Source: Riptortus pedestris
Taxonomy: Eukaryota > Arthropoda > Insecta > Hemiptera > Alydidae
NCBI GenBank assembly: GCA_019009955.1
Contig: CM032231.1
Span: 90,532,001-90,596,000, forward strand
DNA length: 64,000 nt
Direction: 5' to 3'
A program made the translations under genes and the position numbers. Positions 58,536 through 64,000 of the stretch are shown in pieces. The notes under the pieces are model-generated. The model did not search any database. It saw nothing but the letters and a program-made list of their open reading frames with translations, and had not been told where the DNA came from. The stretch's first letter is position 1. Each line of letters begins with the position of its first letter.

Positions 58536-59831
58536 CTTATATATACTCCCTTACTCTCTCTCAGTTCTATCTCTAGAATATTTTCCCTTGTTCAGTTAAT
58601 CAAACGTTGCCATGTGTCTTTTAAACCTCTAAAGGTAACTGCAGCACTACCTTCCCCCTAACTCAGTTTAGAATCATTTAAGAAAAAATATTCCCCTATT
58701 TTTGGTATTTCAACCAGGAGTGTCTAAAATAAAGCTAAATAAAATATTTTTTATTAGACGAAACTTTTGGATTACAAATTACAGTGTGATCGTTATTTTA
58801 TACTGACTTTAGCAACAATGCATCAATGCTAATAAACAGGACTAGCAATAAATTATTCTTCCTAGTTTGTTTTGCAGCTTTACTCTCCTTCTCAAATATT
58901 ATCTCTAAGTCCTACAAAGACCTAAATTTAAACTCTTAGTTATAAATCATGAGGAATTTAACGTTTTTCTTTTTGCAAATCAATGGTGTCTGCCACTCCG
59001 AATATCACAGCATTTTGTAGCGAGTGTGAGTCTCTGCAATCATTTTCCTGTTTATTTATTTATTTATTTCCAAATACAGTAACTCAAGGAGACGACTCAA
59101 TTATCATCTGTTACACATTGCTAGGTGTTTTGTTGATGTAGATAATTTACCATTGTTAGTTCTAATCACTTAAATATTTTGTGTTGTTTATATACCTAGT
59201 TTTGTCTTTTTTATTTTGTTACCACATTTTAAAAACCTTCTAATCACCGATAAAGCTCTAGTTTGTTTTCACCAATCCATGAAAACGCATTTATTTTTAC
59301 ACTTAACTGTCATATTGTCCTGATTATGTGTCAGCGTGTTAATAATTAAGAAAATATTGAAAACCTATCATGAGTTTGCCTTAATTTCTTGATAGAGTTT
59401 TCGAACTAATCTCGAGAGAACACTGGAATTTATATAATAATAGTTTGTACCTCAGTGGTTTAAACAGGGATATTTAATGGAATTTCAAGTTAAATTAACT
59501 TGTCAGGCTTAGTTCCCCTTTAATCGGAGGCTGAAAACAAATTATGGTTCTATTAAACAAGTTAGTTATCGGTATTTAAATCAAATAAAACAAACTGTTG
59601 GTTTTTAATCAGACTTATTGGAACTAGATTGTCACTGAGTGAAGACGTTTGTTGTTCCCCTACAACCCTTGTCTTATGCAGTTCCCTTCTGAGCTCTCAT
59701 CCTCTAAGGCCCACCATTGAAATGGGCAATAATTCCTGTGTGTGTAGCTATAATAAGGCATTTTCCCGAATATATATCTCATCTTTCCAGGAATATTATA
59801 ACCATTCTACATCAAGATCTGCACTGTTTGT
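58536..59831. other. Unannotated stretch
   Basis: No gene or repeat recognised. A TTTA run lies at 59054-59068. Confidence 0.35.
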
Positions 59832-60514
<683 letters not shown>

Positions 60515-60631
60515 TTAGCAGATTTCCCTTGAGGGAAATCCGCTATTGAGGTCGTACTCATGACGCGAGTTTCGAAAAATTTCTTCAAATGTCCATCGAT
60601 CCTACCCAGGAGATGACGAAAATGAGGTCCG

Positions 60632-60703
<72 letters not shown>

Positions 60704-61170
60704 TGTTAACGCTCTAGCGGTCGTAATTTTTGTTTGATCGTTACCAAACTCGGAACTTAATCGTTTTATGTAAAAAGAAAGATCAAGTTCGTTAATGGCT
60801 GAAATCGGACCAGTGGGAGGGGGGTTTAGAGAGGGGATTTTTGAAAATTCAAAATATCTCCGTTATTATGCGTCGGATCGAAAAACTGTATAAAATCAAT
60901 CTTATTGTAAATTAAATTTACTATAAATATTGTTCTATATATTTATTCTGTATCTTGAATATTAACCGAGATATTTGCATTTGTATTGTGTGTGTGGGCG
61001 GCAGGACTCTCCGCCGAGAGCTCTGGTGGCCATTTCCGGAACTATCCGTCCCTCGTGAATAGGTTTAGAGATCTCTTCCTACTACAGCTGTTATTGGGCA
61101 GATTTCTCTATTGTAAAACTTCACGTGGGAAATCTGCTTAGTTTACGCAGCCCCTGCGTGACGGACTTTT
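60515..61170 (+). mobile_element. Family A, short form, second of a head-to-tail pair
   Basis: Starts TTAGCAGATTTCCCTTGAGG inside the T run that ends the previous copy. (TA)n core about 60640-60700. Right segment of the 9664/15324 type (GGTTTAGAGATCTCTTCCTA, GGGCAGATTTCTCTATTG). The right end is perfect: GGGAAATCTGCTTAG, ACGCAGCCCCTGCGT, GACGGACTTTT. The two copies belong to different sub-types, so this is not a simple local duplication. Confidence 0.92.
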
Positions 61171-61178
61171 TTTTTATA

Positions 61179-61451
61179 ATGAGTCACATTTCATTTCTTT
61201 CTGATCTACCAGAAAACTATTTCATTTTTACTATTCTCCACATGCTACTATCATCTTTGCTTCATCTCTTATGTTCGTTAGCTATTATTATAGTAGAGAC
61301 AGCGTACATTGAAACTCGGCCTTCATTAGCTGAAGCGAAGGATTATTTCTTTGAAACAACTCTAGCTAATATAACAGTGATACCAATACATTTAGCAAAC
61401 CTAGCCTTGGCTTTCTACCTCATTAATTTATTTTTTCATGCCTTACAATAA
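61179..61451 (+). CDS. Candidate membrane-protein exon or small gene (90 aa)
   Basis: The frame from ATG at 61179 reads MSHISFLSDLPENYFIFTIL and continues with a hydrophobic segment (MLLSSLLHLLCSLAIIIV, about residues 22-39). A charged stretch follows (ETRPSLAEAKDYFFETT), then a second hydrophobic segment (IPIHLANLALAFYLINLFF), ending HALQ and TAA. Two membrane spans with a short polar loop are predicted by eye. Codon use is mixed, unlike repeat-derived frames. The stop overlaps AATAAA (61447-61452), a possible polyadenylation signal. The frame continues upstream into the A element, so the true start may be a splice acceptor (T run then ATAATGAG, about 61163-61183). No family is recognised. 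Confidence 0.4.
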   Translation: MSHISFLSDLPENYFIFTILHMLLSSLLHLLCSLAIIIVETAYIETRPSLAEAKDYFFETTLANITVIPIHLANLALAFYLINLFFHALQ

Positions 61452-62513
61452 AGTAATGGCAGTATGTACTCCTGAACAAATCCTGTTAAGACGACATAAC
61501 TAGTCTAAATATATTTTTAATATTTCTAATGGGCAGACTGAAGTTGAATGTCCTAAAACTGTGTTGTTGATTTCATTTAAAAGGAGAACTTTGAATAAAA
61601 CAAACATTTATGAATCAATTAAGAAAAAGCAATTCCTTGTATGAACTGAAAATATATTCTCTTCAAAGGAAATATTAATTAACAACACTAAACCTTTCTA
61701 TCACAGTTAATTGTTTATAATAATGACTAAAAAGTTGCATTAAAAAATGTTATAAAACCTGTCCTGTTAAACTACTAATGTCCTGCAATTGCGGTTACAT
61801 TTATTTATTTTAGTACCTCAAATTGTTAAGGGAGTTATTCGTACTTTCTTGTTTTTAGGCTTGAGTAAACCCCCATTTCTAATTTTAATTTAGAAAAAAA
61901 GAGAATATATGATGAGAAGAGACCAGTAGCGTGACTCGCCAGTAGTTGGCAATTCGGAACACCTGCGTGACTGAGTTCATGTATTGACGAGGGGCGTTAT
62001 ACTTGGAGAAATTGTCTTCGTGACAATAGTTTTCGAACGGATCTGAAGCTATGCCTCTAGCAAAGCAGAGGTGAAGTGCTGGAGTACATATACAGGATAT
62101 TAAGGTTTGATTCGAAATGTTCTCTGAAATTAACAATAATTAATTCGTATATTAATAATTCGGCGTGTGCCAACGAAGAGTCTGATCATTTTTCTTGAAG
62201 TATATGACACAATCGTAGTTCTGTCCATTTCACTTGATGGAGAATTATTGGCCAATTTACATCCGATTCGGATATGTCATAGACAGAGCCTGCAGACTTT
62301 TTCTGTCTCATTTCGAGGAATTTCATTTGGTGTCTTTAACCCCCCCCCCCCGTAGCCCAGGCGTTCATTAAACGATACTTGCGATAAAGTACCTAACTTT
62401 ATTGGCTCTGATGTTCTCATTATTTCTGCGCAAAGGCAGAATTTGTTCAAGAGCATCTGGCTAATTCCTTAGTCGCATAATTCGCTGATATTCATCTCTC
62501 TCATTTGTAATAC
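61452..62513. other. Unannotated stretch downstream of the candidate exon
   Basis: No gene recognised. A poly-C run lies at 62340-62350. Small frames on both strands (61885-62136 -, 62167-62355 +) lack any feature. Confidence 0.35.
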
Positions 62514-62541
62514 CACATTTCCTATAAGAGAAATATGCTAG
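62514..62541 (-). mobile_element. Decayed family A left-end fragment
   Basis: CACATTTCCTATAAGAGAAA then TATGCTAG resembles the left palindrome with several changes. It lies 210 bp before the minisatellite that seems derived from the same terminus. Confidence 0.35.
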
Positions 62542-62751
62542 AATGTTATATACCCACTCATCATAATAAAGTAATTGTGTACGCCTTGTCATCAAAGAAT
62601 ATTACTCTAAATAGAATTAATTGATTTTTTTTTATTCGTAGCCAGCTTTCAATAAACTTTTACAGTTTTTGTTTTAAATCATTACATCAATAGTATTAAC
62701 GGTATGTCCATTACAATTTTTTTTTTTTTTTAAATCCTGACATCTCTTAAC

Positions 62752-63849
62752 CCTCAATAGATGATTTCAATGAAGCCTAATCAATAGCTGATATCCCGTA
62801 AACCTCAATAGCGGATTTCCGGTAAGCCTAATCAATACCTGACATCCCTTAAACCTCAATAGCTGATTTCCGGTAAGCCTAATCAATACCTGACATCCCG
62901 TAAACCTCAGTAGCAGATTTTAATGAAGCCTAATCAATAGCTGATATCCCGTAAACATCAATAGTTGATTTTCGGTAAGCCTAATCAATACCTGACATCC
63001 CTTAAACCTCAATAGCTGATTTCAATGAAGCCTAATCAATAGCTGATATCCCGTACACCTCAATACCTGATTTCCGGTAAGCCTAATCAAATCCTGGCAT
63101 CCATTAAACCTCAATAGCTGATTTCAATGAAGCCTGTTCAATAGCTGATATCCCGTAAACCTCAATAGCTGATTTTAATGAAGCCTAATCAATAGCTGAT
63201 ATCCCGTAAACCTCAATAGCTGATTTCCGATAAGCCTAATCAAATCCTGGCATCCATTAAACCTCAATAGCTGATTTCAATGAAGCCTAATCAATAGCTG
63301 ATATCCCGTAAACCTCAATAGCTGATTTCCGGTAAGCCTAATCAATAGCTGATATCCCGTACACCTCAATACCTGATTTCCGGTAAGCCTAATCAATACC
63401 TGACATCCCTTAAACCTCAATAGCTGATTTCAATGAAGCCTAATCAATAGCTGATATCCCGTAAACCTCAATAGCTGATTTCCGGTAAGCCTAATCAAAT
63501 CCTGGCATCCATTAAACCTCAATAGCTGATTTCAATGAAGCCTAATCAATAGCTGATATCCCGTAAACCTCAATAGCTGATTTTAATGAAGCCTAATCAA
63601 TAGCTGATATCCCGTAAACCTCAATAGCTGATTTCCGGTAAGCCTAATCAAATCCTGGCATCCATTAAACCTCAATAGCTGATTTCAATGAAGCCTAATC
63701 AATAGCTGATATCCCGTAAACCTCAATAGCTGATTTCCGGTAAGCCTAATCAATACCTGACATCCCTTAAACATCAATAGTTGATTTCCGGTAAGCCTAA
63801 TCAAATCCTGGCATCCATTAAACCTCAATAGCTGATTTCAATGAAGCCT
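62752..63849 (-). repeat. 51-bp minisatellite, 21.5 units, derived from family A left end
   Basis: Each 51-bp unit has two half-units of about 24-27 bp, CCTCAATAGCTGATTTCCGG and CCTAATCAATAGCTGATATC, each followed by a TAAG or GTAAA-type end. There are three main unit variants: TTTCAATGAAG; TTTCCGGTAAG with CAAATCCTGGCATCC; TTTCCGGTAAG with CAATACCTGACATCC. The first half-unit is identical over 19 bases to the inner edge of the A left terminus on its minus strand (ACCTCAATAGCTGATTTCC). Units 6-11 and 14-19 follow the same variant order, giving an eight-unit (408-bp) higher-order period. All frames are closed by stops or lack features; it is not coding. Confidence 0.93.
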
Positions 63850-64000
63850 CATATATATTGCTAATTGGTGACAGACCTCAATGAACAATAAATGTATTGA
63901 ATTAGAACTCTACTTCATATTAGGAACAAGAAAAACGGTTTCCACTACAAGACCAAGCCCTTCTTCGCTTGACCCGGAACATGATGGATAACACAGATAA
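63850..64000. other. Window end, unannotated
   Basis: AT-rich flank after the minisatellite; nothing recognised. Confidence 0.4.

Noticed and set aside
62752..63849. CRISPR-like array
   Set aside because: Contiguous 51-bp tandem units without unique spacers, in a eukaryotic transposon-rich setting; a minisatellite.

Overview
This is a very AT-rich, gene-poor, repeat-saturated eukaryotic window, most likely from an arthropod (probably an insect). The evidence is an R1-like non-LTR retrotransposon tail, Jockey-like LINE ends, a mariner (D,D34D) remnant, tRNA-derived SINEs, a Ty3/gypsy-like solo LTR and very long (CT)n and (TA)n arrays. No complete conserved host gene can be recognised. Two short open frames (61179-61451 + and 41461-41649 -) look protein-like; every other coding signal is a decayed transposon fragment.

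The dominant component is one family, here called A, with about twenty copies or pieces on both strands. Its left end carries a near-perfect palindrome (AGCAGATTTCCC, TTAA, mirror). The core is a microsatellite, usually (TA)n. The right end is GGGAAATCTGCTTAG, then a hairpin (ACGCAGCCCCTGCGT), then GACGGACTTTT. The left end and the pre-hairpin motif are inverted copies of each other. This plan matches the non-autonomous relatives of Helentrons (HINE/DINE-1 type): subterminal inverted repeats, microsatellite core, 3' hairpin, insertion among Ts. Long (about 920-970 bp), short (about 540-680 bp) and old divergent forms coexist. Two copies (59832-61170) lie head to tail, two loci have a right end on both sides, and a 51-bp minisatellite (62752-63849) appears to have grown from the left terminus of A.

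A second family, B, starts CTAGCTCAGATACCCGG, ends GACAGAGGTTACAATTTTA and usually sits between (TA)n tracts. It contains a variable number of internal units of about 300 bp. At 18044-21493 and 51084-53580, B (and at the second locus a Penelope-like element) lies inside the (TA)n core of an A element, so the core seems to be an insertion refuge. Two B copies at 12853-15220 form a 2.4-kb inverted repeat.

A third group comprises short snap-back elements with 12-14 bp target duplications and a hammerhead-like core (29454-29688, 34239-34459, 51234-51556, with fragments at 35409 and 45715), resembling Penelope-like element ends.

Layout: 1-6.5 kb, A copies and a possible coding relic; 8.1-8.8 kb, (CT)n; 9.7-10.3 kb, A; 12-15.2 kb, SINE and B palindrome; 15.3-18 kb, A pieces and SINE; 18-22.5 kb, A/B nest; 23.6-24.5 kb, A; 27.5-30.4 kb, LINE pieces and B; 31.4-32.2 kb, A; 33.3-38.7 kb, RNase H relic, foldbacks, solo LTR, mariner, Tc1-like element; 39.7-40.4 kb, (CT)n; 40.5-43.5 kb, LINE fragment, small open frame, A copies; 45.7-49.7 kb, A', R1-like LINE, gag relic; 51-55.5 kb, A/B/P nest and A; 58-61.5 kb, A copies and the best candidate host exon; 62.7-63.8 kb, minisatellite. 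All calls come from reading the sequence; no database search was possible.
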